Source: Hyphomonas sp. (lineage in GTDB: Bacteria; Pseudomonadota; Alphaproteobacteria; Caulobacterales; Hyphomonadaceae). From it: a DNA stretch of 64,000 bases. The notes beneath the pieces are model-generated. The model was not told where the DNA came from. It saw only the letters and a program-made list of their open reading frames with translations, and ran no database searches. This document shows, one piece after another, positions 1 through 9,847 of this stretch. How positions within the stretch are numbered: position 1 is the first letter of the stretch; every line of letters begins with the position of its first letter. Made by a program: the position numbers and the translations under genes. The stretch spans positions 744,001 to 808,000 of the forward strand of contig JACKIK010000001.1 in assembly GCA_020638455.1 (NCBI GenBank), read 5' to 3'.

Positions 1-570
1 GCCCATGAATCGCCCAAAGAACTTCTGAGGTGGTTGAAGGCATCGGAGCAAGCCTCTTCTGTCTTCGATCCCAAACCCTATTTCGGGCTCGCTCAAGCCC
101 TTGAGCGGGCCGGACAGCGGGAATCCGCACGCCGGGTCCGTATCGGGCTCGGCTGGCGGCACGCTGCAAAAGCGAACATCTCACCGCTCGCCCGGATCGG
201 ACAGTTCATGTCCGGCGCCTTTATCGGCTTCGGACACGCACCCTGGAAGGCGCTGTCACTGTTCATGCTGGTTTTCCTGGCTGGCATGGCGCACGCCTAT
301 ATGGCTTCCTTCGGCACAGACTTTACGGTGCTGAAGAGCTCCGTCGTCGTCGATGCCGCCCGGATCTCGCTCGAAAACTCCATTCCCCTGGTTGAATTCT
401 CGAATGTACCGGACCGCGATCTGTGCCAGCAGGCAGGCGCCGCCGCCTGCCGCACCGTTTCGAACTGGAATTATCTCCTGTTCGACATCCAGAAGATCCT
501 GTCCTTGTTGCTGGCGAGCTATTTCGTCGCCGCAGTTACCGGCTATGCGACCACCCGCCGGACCGACTGA
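1..570 (+). CDS. Membrane protein, C-terminal part (5' end outside window)
   Basis: The frame is open from the first base, so this is the end of a longer gene; the TTG at 34 is only an internal candidate start. About 190 residues are visible. The stretch FDPKPYFGLAQALERAGQRE followed by ARRV resembles the helical-repeat segment found near the C-terminus of bacterial pentapeptide or membrane-associated proteins. Two hydrophobic segments follow: one around ALSLFMLVFLAGMAHAYM, and a last one around ILSLLLASYFVAAVTGYA just before the end. Between them lies a loop with two cysteines, probably periplasmic. It converges on the ABC ATPase gene with 12 bp between stops. The function of the whole protein cannot be read from this fragment. 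Confidence 0.7.
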   Translation, partial: AHESPKELLRWLKASEQASSVFDPKPYFGLAQALERAGQRESARRVRIGLGWRHAAKANISPLARIGQFMSGAFIGFGHAPWKALSLFMLVFLAGMAHAYMASFGTDFTVLKSSVVVDAARISLENSIPLVEFSNVPDRDLCQQAGAAACRTVSNWNYLLFDIQKILSLLLASYFVAAVTGYATTRRTD

Positions 571-582
571 ACGGGGCGGCCC

Positions 583-2418
<1,836 letters not shown>

Positions 2419-2465
2419 GCCCTTCTGTGTAGCGGGCACCAGCGGAGGCGCAAGAATTCCGCGCA

Positions 2466-2505
2466 GCACAAAAATAAGGGCCGCGCCCGGGGAGGAACGC
2501 GGCCC
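2466..2505 (-). terminator. Rho-independent terminator after ompW
   Basis: Read on the minus strand, GGGCCGCG and CGCGGCCC form a perfect 8-bp stem (2478-2505) with a 12-nt loop, followed by TTATTTTTGTG. It sits about 55 bp past the ompW stop and just ahead of the ABC ATPase start, so the two genes are probably separate transcripts. Confidence 0.8.
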
Positions 2506-2559
2506 AGTTACTAAGTCTTCCGCTCGAAAAGGGTTTGGGCGCGGAAGCTCAGGGAGCTC

Positions 2560-3240
2560 TTAGAACTTGTAGGCCATGCCCACGCCGACCAGCAGCGGGT
2601 CGATGTCTGCATCGGCTTTGACGGTGGCGCCGAGGGCGCTCGTGAAGTCGACCTTCACGTTGGAGTTCATCCACACCTTCTTGACGTCGACGTTGAGGGC
2701 CCATCCGCCCGGCTGACCGTCGAGGTCATAGTCGAAGCCAGCCTGCAGGGCCGGGCCGAAGCTCGAGTCATACTTGATCTTGTCGGCAACCGGGCCTTCT
2801 TTCTCGCTGAAGAACAGGGTCGCGTTGACGCCTGCACCCACATACGGCTTGAAGGCAGTGCCGTTCTTGAAGTGATACTGAACGGTCAGGGTCGGCGGCA
2901 GCAGCCAGACGCTGCCCAGCGGCACCTTTGCGTCGGTCAGGGCGCCGGGCACCGTGACGTGGACGGCGTCGACATCATGCTTCGTCACACCGAGGATCAG
3001 CTCTGCAGCGATGTTGTCGGTGAAGAAGTAGGAGATGTCGAGTTCCGGGATATAGTTGTCGCTGATATCCACGTCGCCTTGCAGCGTCGTGCTGCCGACT
3101 TTCAGTGTGGCGCCTTCGTCAGGCATGACAGCGACAGCCCGGACACGGACCATCCAGGGATTATCCTGAGCCGATGCGACCCCCGAAGCACCGACCCAGG
3201 CAGCGCTTGCGAGAAGCGCAGAAGTGAAGAGGCGTTTCAT
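2560..3240 (-). CDS. ompW: OmpW family outer membrane protein
   Basis: The protein is 226 residues, the usual size of the eight-stranded OmpW beta-barrel. A Sec signal peptide (MKRLFTSALLASAAWVGASG, cleavage near ASAQD) is followed by WMVRVRAVAVMPDEGA, typical of the OmpW N-terminus. Further matches are the segment PELDISYFFTDNIAAELI, a run of alternating hydrophobic strands, and a terminal aromatic in VGVGMAYKF as expected for BAM-assembled barrels. OmpW proteins are small channels for hydrophobic compounds and are often controlled by oxygen or stress. The gene is monocistronic, with its own terminator downstream and a 329-bp divergent gap upstream. Confidence 0.92.
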   Translation of the reverse strand: MKRLFTSALLASAAWVGASGVASAQDNPWMVRVRAVAVMPDEGATLKVGSTTLQGDVDISDNYIPELDISYFFTDNIAAELILGVTKHDVDAVHVTVPGALTDAKVPLGSVWLLPPTLTVQYHFKNGTAFKPYVGAGVNATLFFSEKEGPVADKIKYDSSFGPALQAGFDYDLDGQPGGWALNVDVKKVWMNSNVKVDFTSALGATVKADADIDPLLVGVGMAYKF

Positions 3241-3569
3241 GTCTTTCCCTCCATGAAAAATTACGCTCGATGGGGGGCAGATAGTCTGTTGTTTTTGCGT
3301 CGGTAAGCGGCCAGTTTGACGCGCGGTTGCATGCCGCGCGGCATAGACGCCCGACTAGGTATTAGACCTGATGGTGCGCCCTATTGATCGGGTCCAGACT
3401 GGCAGAACGCAACCCGCAACCTGTTCTTCAGCGCCGTGCGATTGCGGCACAATTCCTGTCCCGATCCGGTCATTTCACGCACCTCATGGCGCCTGCCGTA
3501 GCGTGAGGCTTGCGTCGCCTTGCCCCGCCCCGCAAAAGTGCCGGCAATCAGTCAGCCGGAGACCGTCCC
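3241..3569. promoter_or_regulatory. Intergenic region between divergent ompW and alcohol dehydrogenase genes
   Basis: This is 329 bp with no convincing gene. It must hold both divergent promoters. A perfect 7-bp inverted repeat (CGCGCGG, loop TTGCATG, CCGCGCG) lies at 3320-3340; it has no T-run, so a regulatory hairpin or operator is as likely as a terminator. I cannot place promoter hexamers with confidence and see no clear FNR box. Confidence 0.5.
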
Positions 3570-4703
3570 ATGCCCGTCATCACCTATCTCACCACCTGCA
3601 TATTCGATTCCGGCGCCCTGAAGCAGCTCGCGAACGTGTCGAAGAATCTCGGCATCACACGGCCTTTCATTGTCACCGATCCGGGCATCAAGGCGGTGGG
3701 TATCCTGGCGAAGGTGGAAGATGCTCTGGGCATGGCGCCGGCCGGCGTGTTCGCCGACACGGTGCCGAACCCGCTGGAAAGCCAGGCCAAGCTGGCCGCC
3801 GCGATGTACCGCGAGTGCAGCGCCGACGGGCTGATCGCCGTGGGCGGTGGCTCGTCGATGGACCATGCCAAGGCGATCGGACTGCTGGTCAGCCATGACC
3901 AGCCGCTCGAGACCTATGCCGCAATCACCGGCGGAGCCAAGAAGATCGGCAAGATCCCGCCGCTGGTCGCCATTCCGACGACCGCCGGCACGGGCTCCGA
4001 AGTCTCGGTCGGCACGGTCATCACGCTGGAGAACGGGCGCAAGGAAACCATTGTCTCGCCAAACCTGATCCCGGCCACCGCCATCTGCGACCCGGACCTG
4101 ACTCTCGGCCTGCCGGCGGGCCTGACCGCGGCAACCGGCATGGATGCCGTCACGCACTGCATCGAGGCGGTGCTGGCACCGTCCATCAATCCGCCTGCGG
4201 AAGGTATCGGCTATGAAGGCGTCTACCGCGCGGTCGGCAATGGCTGGCTGAAGAAAGCGGTGAAGGACGGCGCCGATGCCGATGCGCGCTGGAACATGAT
4301 GATGGCGAGCTATGAAGGTGCGCTGGCTTTCGTGAAGGGGCTCGGCGGTGTGCATGCCCTGTCCCATGCGGCCGGGCGGCTGCACGACAAGAAACTGCAC
4401 CATGGCACGCTGAACGCAGTCTTCCTGCCGCATATCCTGCGCTTCCATGCCGGCGCTGCGGACGAGAAATATGCCCGCCTGCGCCAGGCCATGGGCCTCA
4501 AACCCGGCGCCGACCTCGCCGATGCGATCGAGGCGCTGAACGAGGACATCGGCATTCCGAAAGCGCTGAAGGCACTCGGCCTCGGCATGGAGGATGCGCA
4601 GGGCGTGGTCGACTACGCCCTGAAAGACCTTGCGCATTTCGGCAATCCGAAGCCAATGAGTGCGGACGACTACGCAAAGGTCTACGAGACCGCGCTCGGC
4701 TGA
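3570..4703 (+). CDS. Iron-containing alcohol dehydrogenase
   Basis: The 377-residue protein spans a full Fe-ADH (group III) fold. The N-terminal NAD(P)-binding half carries GGGSSMDHAKAIG, and the segment IPTTAGTGSEVS is the family hallmark. The metal-binding half has GMDAVTHCIEAVL, GGVHALSHAAG and the HHGTLNAVFLPHILRFH region, which supply the Asp/His ligands. Such enzymes interconvert alcohols and aldehydes with NAD(P); the substrate cannot be told from sequence. The start was set at MPVITYL rather than the upstream TTG at 3510, because homology begins there. A glycosylase gene follows 10 bp downstream, so the two are probably co-transcribed. Confidence 0.9.
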   Translation: MPVITYLTTCIFDSGALKQLANVSKNLGITRPFIVTDPGIKAVGILAKVEDALGMAPAGVFADTVPNPLESQAKLAAAMYRECSADGLIAVGGGSSMDHAKAIGLLVSHDQPLETYAAITGGAKKIGKIPPLVAIPTTAGTGSEVSVGTVITLENGRKETIVSPNLIPATAICDPDLTLGLPAGLTAATGMDAVTHCIEAVLAPSINPPAEGIGYEGVYRAVGNGWLKKAVKDGADADARWNMMMASYEGALAFVKGLGGVHALSHAAGRLHDKKLHHGTLNAVFLPHILRFHAGAADEKYARLRQAMGLKPGADLADAIEALNEDIGIPKALKALGLGMEDAQGVVDYALKDLAHFGNPKPMSADDYAKVYETALG

Positions 4704-4713
4704 GGAGGCTATC

Positions 4714-5388
4714 ATGGCACGGAGTTTCGCCCCGATTCTCAAGATGGCCGCCGGCCATCATGGCGGGGAAAAGGCCGTGCTGGAGCAGTCGAAGAATTCC
4801 CATGCGGTGAAATCGCTCGCGAAAGCGCCGGCCGACCGCCTTCTGTCGGTGATGACGCGCTGCGTCTTCAATGCCGGCTTCAACTGGAAAGTCATCGATG
4901 CGAAATGGGACGGGTTCGAGGCCGCGTTTGAAGGCTTCGATCCCGGCAAGCTTGCCTTCTTCGGGGACGAGATGCTGGATCGTCTGGTCTCGGACGAACG
5001 CATCGTGCGCAATGGCCAGAAAATCCTGGCAACGCTGGAGAATGCGAAATTCGTCGCCGAGGTGGAAGCGAAGGAAGGCGGCTTCGGCAAGCTGCTCGCC
5101 GACTGGCCGGCCGATGACCAGCTCGGCCTGATGGACCTGCTCAACAAGCGCGGCTCCCGCCTCGGCGGGGCGACGGGGCAGTATTTCCTGCGCTTTGCCG
5201 GCTGGGATGCCTGGATCGCATCGGCCCATGTCTGCGCGGCGCTGGTGCGTGAGGGCGTGCTGGACAAGCCGCAGGCAACCAGCAAGCGTGACCTTGCGAG
5301 CCTGCAGGCGGCGATCAATGGCTGGCATGCAGACAGTAGCCTGCCGCGTGCCCAGATCAGCCGCCTGCTCGCCCTCAGCGTCGGTTAG
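4714..5388 (+). CDS. DNA-3-methyladenine glycosylase I-like protein
   Basis: The protein is 224 residues and matches the Tag-type helix-hairpin-helix glycosylase superfamily. The helical block TRCVFNAGFNWKVIDAKWDG, then FFGDEMLDRLVSDERIVRN and the C-terminal GQYFLRFAGWDAWIAS, follow the family pattern. Tag enzymes excise 3-methyladenine from alkylated DNA to start base-excision repair. The N-terminal zinc-binding Cys of E. coli Tag is not apparent, so this is a divergent branch. A strong GAGGAGG precedes the ATG. It sits 10 bp behind the alcohol dehydrogenase gene and ends 7 bp before the convergent carotenoid oxygenase stop. Confidence 0.8.
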   Translation: MARSFAPILKMAAGHHGGEKAVLEQSKNSHAVKSLAKAPADRLLSVMTRCVFNAGFNWKVIDAKWDGFEAAFEGFDPGKLAFFGDEMLDRLVSDERIVRNGQKILATLENAKFVAEVEAKEGGFGKLLADWPADDQLGLMDLLNKRGSRLGGATGQYFLRFAGWDAWIASAHVCAALVREGVLDKPQATSKRDLASLQAAINGWHADSSLPRAQISRLLALSVG

Positions 5389-5395
5389 GCGGCTT

Positions 5396-6835
5396 TCAGG
5401 CGCCCGGCACCCAATTGCCGTGGAAGCCCGGCGGGATGCGGTACGGGATGTAGATCGTCGCGACCGGCGGCGCCGTGAAGTTGGCGGCGTCCAGGATGAC
5501 GAATTCGGACCGGTTGGTCTTCAGATCGGCGACGAAGCCGATCACCCAGCCTTCATCCTCCCCTGCCCTGTCATGGGCGGGGACGAAGACGAATTCGCCC
5601 GGCAGGCGGCCCGGCCCGAAATCATGGACCTCCCGCGTGCGGTTGCCGAGATCGTGCTTGTAGAGCTTCGTTTCGGCGATGAAGCCGTTGGACTCGTCTT
5701 CCGGCAGGGCCATGACATAGGCATAGCGATAGGGCCGGCCGGTCAGGCGTTCGTCATAGCGCGGGAATTCCTGCGGTGCGGCGTCGATCACATCGCGCGT
5801 CACCCGCCGGGTGACCGGATCGATGGTCAGCGACTCGAACTTCGCCTTCGCCGTATCCGGACCGTTCATGCCGGAGACGAACATGGTGTCGTAGACGCAG
5901 GCATCCATGATCACCTTGCCGTCTTCGGTCTCATAGGCGTTGGCCGGGTGGAAGATGTAGCAGGGGTCGATCTCGCACCAGATCGTGTCGCTGCCCTTGC
6001 CCTCGCGTGGCAGCAGGCCGATGCGCGCCTTATGCTTCGGGTTCCAGTGGAAGGGGAAACTTTCCCCGCCGATCATGGCGCTCATGGAGAAGGTGACCGG
6101 CAGGTCCATCACGATCACATAGTTCGGGGTGATCTGGCAGTCATGGATCATCGGGCCGTTCTGGACGCTGATCGGCTCGTTGCGCCGCACCCGGCCATCG
6201 GTGCCGACCACGGTGTGCCAGATCGTCGTCGGATTGCCGCCAGCATAGCAGATGGCGTGCATCTCGCCGGTTTCCGGATCGAGATGCGGGTGGGCCGAAT
6301 AGGCCTCGCCCAGCGTGCCGTCGAAATCGGAATGCGCGACCGTGTCGAGCAGGCCGGAGACCTCAACCGGATGGCCGCCGGCCTCGACGATCGCCCACAG
6401 CTTGCCGGCATGGCCGACAATGTTGGTGTTCGCCGTATCGGTACGGGGATTGCGGGGGCCCGGCGCGCGCGGCTCGCCGAGAATGTCGCTGACGGCGTTC
6501 GAGCGGACCCAGCGGTTGCGATACCAGAGCGCCTTGCCGTCCTGCAGCCGGACGCCGTGCAGCATGGCATCGCCGAGGAACCAGTGGTGCGTCGCCGGGT
6601 TCACCGCCTGCAGCGGGTTGGGCCCGTTGCGGACGTAGAGGCCATTGAGACCGGGCGGGATAGTGCCGGTGACCTTTAGGTCCGTATCGGTGATTTCCTC
6701 GCGGACCGGGGTGTGCACGCCTTCCATGAAGGCATTCGGCCCTTTCGACTTGCGGCGGCCGCGGTTGAACTCACCAAGGGCGACCACTCCCTTGGTGACG
6801 GCGCCGCGGATGACGGTCTCGACGGGGCTAGGCAT
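5396..6835 (-). CDS. Carotenoid oxygenase (RPE65/lignostilbene dioxygenase family)
   Basis: At 479 residues this is full length for the seven-bladed-propeller carotenoid cleavage family. The four iron-binding histidines fall in the expected contexts: after YSAHPH, in MIHDCQITPNYVIVMD, in CYIFHPANAYE and in the terminal GFHGNWV. The N-terminal LNGLYVRNGPNPL and HHWFLGDAMLHGV segments are also typical. These cytoplasmic Fe(II) dioxygenases split a carbon-carbon double bond in carotenoids or stilbenes to give two aldehydes; which substrate applies here is unknown. It is divergent from a TetR gene and its promoter region carries two TetR-like operators, so ligand-responsive repression is likely. 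Confidence 0.9.
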   Translation of the reverse strand: MPSPVETVIRGAVTKGVVALGEFNRGRRKSKGPNAFMEGVHTPVREEITDTDLKVTGTIPPGLNGLYVRNGPNPLQAVNPATHHWFLGDAMLHGVRLQDGKALWYRNRWVRSNAVSDILGEPRAPGPRNPRTDTANTNIVGHAGKLWAIVEAGGHPVEVSGLLDTVAHSDFDGTLGEAYSAHPHLDPETGEMHAICYAGGNPTTIWHTVVGTDGRVRRNEPISVQNGPMIHDCQITPNYVIVMDLPVTFSMSAMIGGESFPFHWNPKHKARIGLLPREGKGSDTIWCEIDPCYIFHPANAYETEDGKVIMDACVYDTMFVSGMNGPDTAKAKFESLTIDPVTRRVTRDVIDAAPQEFPRYDERLTGRPYRYAYVMALPEDESNGFIAETKLYKHDLGNRTREVHDFGPGRLPGEFVFVPAHDRAGEDEGWVIGFVADLKTNRSEFVILDAANFTAPPVATIYIPYRIPPGFHGNWVPGA

Positions 6836-6898
6836 GACGGGTTTCCTTTTCTGACTGGACTGGCTGGACAGATTTGTCGCGTTGCGGGGGGAGGAAAT

Positions 6899-6917
6899 AT
6901 GTTTACACTGATAACAT
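6899..6917. promoter_or_regulatory. TetR-type operator O1 (imperfect 19-bp palindrome)
   Basis: ATGTTTACACTGATAACAT matches its own reverse complement at most positions, with perfect ATGTT and AACAT ends. It shares 15 of 19 bases with O2. It overlaps the leader ORF and the tetR start codon, and sits where the -10 region of the minus-strand carotenoid oxygenase promoter would lie. Confidence 0.6.
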
Positions 6918-6919
6918 GA
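6899..6919 (+). CDS. Six-codon leader ORF (MFTLIT) coupled to tetR
   Basis: The ATG at 6899 is preceded at good spacing by the only strong ribosome-binding site here (GGGGGGAGGA, 6886-6895). It reads M-F-T-L-I-T and stops at a TGA that overlaps the tetR ATG as ATGA. The tetR start itself has no Shine-Dalgarno sequence at normal distance, so translation of the repressor probably depends on re-initiation after this leader. This is an inference from spacing only. Confidence 0.45.
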   Translation: MFTLIT

Positions 6920-7515
6920 CGTCGAATGATAACACTGTCAACATCAAATCGCGCGGCCGCCGCTACCATCATGGCGACCTGCGGTCGGCCTTGGTGGAAG
7001 AAGGGCTCGCGGAGCTTGAAACCACGGCCCCGGAGGACCTCAGCCTCAGGGAGATCGCGCGCCGCGCCGGCGTGTCGGCGACCGCCGTCTACCGCCACTT
7101 TCCGGACAAGGCCGCGCTGCTGGATGCGCTCTGCGCGGTCGCCAGCGAGAAGATGGCCGTCGCTTTCCGGAAGGCCATGGCCGGGAAGGCGGAGGGGCTG
7201 GAAGCCTTTACGGCGATGGGCCAGGAATATGTCCGCTTCGCCCTCGCCAATCCCAATCTGTTCCGGCTGATGACCACCAGCACACCGCCCGATCCGGGCT
7301 GCGACGATGCCGGGGTGCCAGCGGAGTCCTCGTTCGGCATGCTGTTGCGGGCCCTGCGCGACCTGATGCCGCCGGGGGCCACGGCCGAAGAGCGGGACAT
7401 CAAGCGGATCCAGGCCTGGTCGATGGTGCATGGTCTCGCCATGCTGATGCTGGATGGCCAAGTGCCGGCAGATGACGCGCTGATCGGCAAGGTGGTGAAG
7501 GCAACCTTCCTCTAG
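6916..7515 (+). CDS. TetR family transcriptional regulator
   Basis: The 199-residue protein has the classic N-terminal TetR helix-turn-helix: RRYHHGDLRSALVEEGLAEL, then LSLREIARRAGVSATAVYRHFPDKAALLDAL. A ligand-binding C-terminal domain follows, with the TetR_C pattern YVRFALANPNLFRLM. It probably represses itself and the divergent carotenoid oxygenase gene through the two 19-bp sites at 6899-6917 and 6926-6944; the second lies inside its own codons 4-10. The start at 6916 overlaps the stop of a six-codon leader. An alternative TTG start at 6874 lacks a ribosome-binding site and has no homology upstream of residue 15 of the longer form. Confidence 0.9.
   Translation: MTSNDNTVNIKSRGRRYHHGDLRSALVEEGLAELETTAPEDLSLREIARRAGVSATAVYRHFPDKAALLDALCAVASEKMAVAFRKAMAGKAEGLEAFTAMGQEYVRFALANPNLFRLMTTSTPPDPGCDDAGVPAESSFGMLLRALRDLMPPGATAEERDIKRIQAWSMVHGLAMLMLDGQVPADDALIGKVVKATFL
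6926..6944. promoter_or_regulatory. TetR-type operator O2, overlapping a minus-strand -35 element
   Basis: ATGATAACACTGTCAACAT is a second imperfect palindrome, centred 27 bp from O1. On the minus strand, 6942-6937 reads TTGACA, an exact -35 hexamer pointing at the carotenoid oxygenase gene. A repressor bound to O1 and O2 would therefore cover that promoter. Confidence 0.6.
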
Positions 7516-7548
7516 GCCGGGCCGCGAATCCTGCGCATACTCCGGCCC

Positions 7549-7971
7549 ATGCTGAAGAACCTTGGCGACCTCTCGGCCCAGCTTGGCCTCATCTTCTGCG
7601 CCCTCGCCATCGGGGCCTCCTGGGTGGCGTCGATCGCCTCGCCGAACTGCAGCTTCGACAAGCTGGACGGCAGCCGGGCGGACCGGCATGTGCGCGAACT
7701 TCTGAACCAGACCGCCATCCCGATTGCCGGCATGATGCTGGCAGCAGGGGCGTTTTTCCTGCTGGCGACCAGCTGGGCCGCCGCCGCCACCGCCATGCTG
7801 GCGGCCTTCGGCTTCTATTCGACACGGCTGATGCTGGCCCCGAAGGTCGGCAAGACCCCGCACGGCGCCAAGACCAGCCGCAAGGGCCAGCGGGCCGTTT
7901 CAGTCAGCCTGTCGCTGATGTTCATGCTGGTGGCCGTGGTCGCCGCGATCCTCGGCGTGATCGGCGTCTAG
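7549..7971 (+). CDS. Small inner-membrane protein, unknown function
   Basis: I do not recognise this 140-residue protein. It has a hydrophobic N-terminal segment (LGLIFCALAIGASWVASIAS), a central hydrophobic pair around AIPIAGMMLAAGAFFLLATS and AATAMLAAFGFYS, a basic loop (KVGKTPHGAKTSRKGQR) and a C-terminal segment (LSLMFMLVAVVAAILGVIGV). That gives about four membrane spans, with the basic loop probably cytoplasmic. It lies 33 bp after the tetR stop on the same strand, so it may be co-transcribed. Its stop shares a CTAG tetranucleotide with the convergent gene. Confidence 0.7.
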   Translation: MLKNLGDLSAQLGLIFCALAIGASWVASIASPNCSFDKLDGSRADRHVRELLNQTAIPIAGMMLAAGAFFLLATSWAAAATAMLAAFGFYSTRLMLAPKVGKTPHGAKTSRKGQRAVSVSLSLMFMLVAVVAAILGVIGV

Positions 7972-8363
7972 GCAGCGTCGGCCGGATACAGGACCCAGAG
8001 ACAGCCAAGCTCGTGCAGGCGGCGGAAATCGTCGACCGAGCGCCGGGCGGCGCGCCGGGCCGCTTCGCCGGCGGACTTCCGGTTGGTTGCCAGCATCAGC
8101 ACGCAGGCGGCGAGACCGACGAAAAACATCCACCAGGCGACTGTCACCGTGCCGACCCCGCCGACAAAGCAAAGCGCATAGGCGACACCGTCCAGAACCT
8201 TGAATCTCAAGGGAAGATTGTGGCCGAACTCCTCCAGCAGACCGGGCTGCTTATGCAGGATTTCGGCATCGATGGCGAAGCGCTGGCCGGCGCCATGGTC
8301 GAAAACCAGGGCCCGCGTCATGCGCCCGCCGCGGTGCGGATTTGGCTGGCAGCTGAGAAACAT
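7968..8363 (-). CDS. Small membrane protein, unknown function
   Basis: This 131-residue protein has two adjacent hydrophobic spans (VLDGVAYALCFVGGVGTVTV and AWWMFFVGLAACVLML), followed by a basic stretch (NRKSAGEAARRAARRSVDDF) and a short C-terminal tail. That looks like a two-span inner-membrane protein with a cytoplasmic tail. The start at 8363 is preferred because GAAGGAG lies 6 nt upstream; the internal ATG at 8321 lacks a good ribosome-binding site. It converges on and overlaps the preceding gene by 4 bp through a shared CTAG. Confidence 0.65.
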   Translation of the reverse strand: MFLSCQPNPHRGGRMTRALVFDHGAGQRFAIDAEILHKQPGLLEEFGHNLPLRFKVLDGVAYALCFVGGVGTVTVAWWMFFVGLAACVLMLATNRKSAGEAARRAARRSVDDFRRLHELGCLWVLYPADAA

Positions 8364-8529
8364 CTTGCCACTCCTTCGCCGGGGTACACCGGGAAATTTA
8401 GCAGCCGGGACTTAATCCCCGGCGGGTTGTGGCGCGCGAATTTCACTGAAATTCAACGGGATGCATCAAACCTTTGTCCACCAGCCTGAATGGCGAATCC
8501 ATTTGCCATGCGGGATTCCGGTCCATATG

Positions 8530-8540
8530 TTGCATTGCAG
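8530..8540. promoter_or_regulatory. Possible PhaR-type site upstream of phaZ
   Basis: TTGCATTGCAG is close to the TGC-N3/4-GCA pattern described for the PHA-responsive repressor PhaR of Paracoccus. It ends 20 bp before the phaZ start. The assignment rests on motif and context only. Confidence 0.3.
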
Positions 8541-8560
8541 CATGAAAGGTTTGTAAGGCG

Positions 8561-9847
8561 ATGCTCTATTCTCTCGTCGAATTGAACCGGGCTGCCATGG
8601 CCCCCATGCGCCTCGCGGTGAAAGCCGGACGTATGGCGCTGAGATCGCCGCTGAACCCGATCGCCAACACCGAATACGGCAAGTCGCTCGCCGCCTTTGC
8701 CGATGTGTTCGAAAGCACGACCCGCTATTACGGCAAGCCGGAGTGGCGGATCGACAGCGTGAAGATCAATTCCGCGCCGGTGCCCGTCACGCCGACGACG
8801 GCCTGGCAGTCGCCCTGGTGCACGCTGGTGCATTTCCGCAAGGATCCCGATGCACTGGCCGCCGCGCGCAAGCCGGGCTCCGCACCCCTGCCCCGCCTGC
8901 TGATCATTGCGCCCCTTTCAGGCCACTATGCGACGCTGCTGCGCGGCACGGTGGAAGGCTTCATGGCGACGCACGACGTCTACATCGCCGACTGGGCCGA
9001 TGCGCGCATGGCGCCGATCTGGCTCGGCCGCTTCGACTTCGACGACTATGTCGACCATGTCCGCTCAATGATCACCCATGTCGGGCCGGGCGCCCACGTG
9101 CTGGCGGTCTGCCAGCCGGGCCCACCGACCCTCGCCGCGATCTCGATGATGGCTGAGGATGACGATCCGCACCGGCCGGCGACGATGACCTTCATGGGGT
9201 CGCCCATCGATGCGCGCCGCAGCCCGACCGTGCCAAACGAACTGGCCGAGGAACGCCCGTTCGAATGGTTCCAGCAGAACATGATCCACACCGTGCCGGC
9301 GCCCTATCCGGGCGTGTTCCGGCGGGTCTATCCGGGCTTCGTGCAACTGGCCTCGTTCATGAACATGAACTGGAGCCGCCATGTCGATGCGCAGTGGCGC
9401 TTCTTCAACCACCTCGTCGACGGCGACGGCGACAATGCCGGCAAGCACCGCGAATTCTACGACGAATACCTCTCCGTCCTCGACCTGACGGAGGAGTTCT
9501 ACCTGCAGACCATCCGGCGCGTGTTCCAGGAACACCAGCTGCCGCGCGGCGTGATGAAGTACCGCCACAAGCGGCCGATCAAGCCGGCCGCGATCCGCGA
9601 CGTTGCACTGATGACGGTCGAGGGCGAGAAGGACGACATTTCCGGCATCGGACAGACGCAGGCGGCACATGATCTGTGTACGAAGCTTCCGGAAGACATG
9701 CGGCAGGACTACATCCAGCCGGGCGTCGGCCACTATGGCGTGTTCAACGGCAACCGCTTCCGCACGGAAATCGCCCCGCGCGTGACCGAATTCACGCGCC
9801 GCTTCACGAAGCGCGACGTCGACGCCGCTCTGGCCGCTGACTCCTAG
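8561..9847 (+). CDS. phaZ: Intracellular polyhydroxyalkanoate depolymerase
   Basis: The 428-residue protein matches the PhaZ (TIGR01849-type) intracellular depolymerases over its full length. The nucleophile is a cysteine in a modified lipase box, VCQPG at C184. The acid is probably D358 in GEKDDISG and the base H391 in GVGHYGVFNG. The spacing mirrors the Cys183-Asp355-His388 triad of Cupriavidus PhaZa1. It hydrolyses the amorphous polyester in storage granules to mobilise carbon and acts in the cytoplasm. No phaC, phaR or phasin gene is in the window. A short AAGG precedes the ATG. The stop is shared as CTAG with the convergent gene. Confidence 0.93.
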   Translation: MLYSLVELNRAAMAPMRLAVKAGRMALRSPLNPIANTEYGKSLAAFADVFESTTRYYGKPEWRIDSVKINSAPVPVTPTTAWQSPWCTLVHFRKDPDALAAARKPGSAPLPRLLIIAPLSGHYATLLRGTVEGFMATHDVYIADWADARMAPIWLGRFDFDDYVDHVRSMITHVGPGAHVLAVCQPGPPTLAAISMMAEDDDPHRPATMTFMGSPIDARRSPTVPNELAEERPFEWFQQNMIHTVPAPYPGVFRRVYPGFVQLASFMNMNWSRHVDAQWRFFNHLVDGDGDNAGKHREFYDEYLSVLDLTEEFYLQTIRRVFQEHQLPRGVMKYRHKRPIKPAAIRDVALMTVEGEKDDISGIGQTQAAHDLCTKLPEDMRQDYIQPGVGHYGVFNGNRFRTEIAPRVTEFTRRFTKRDVDAALAADS

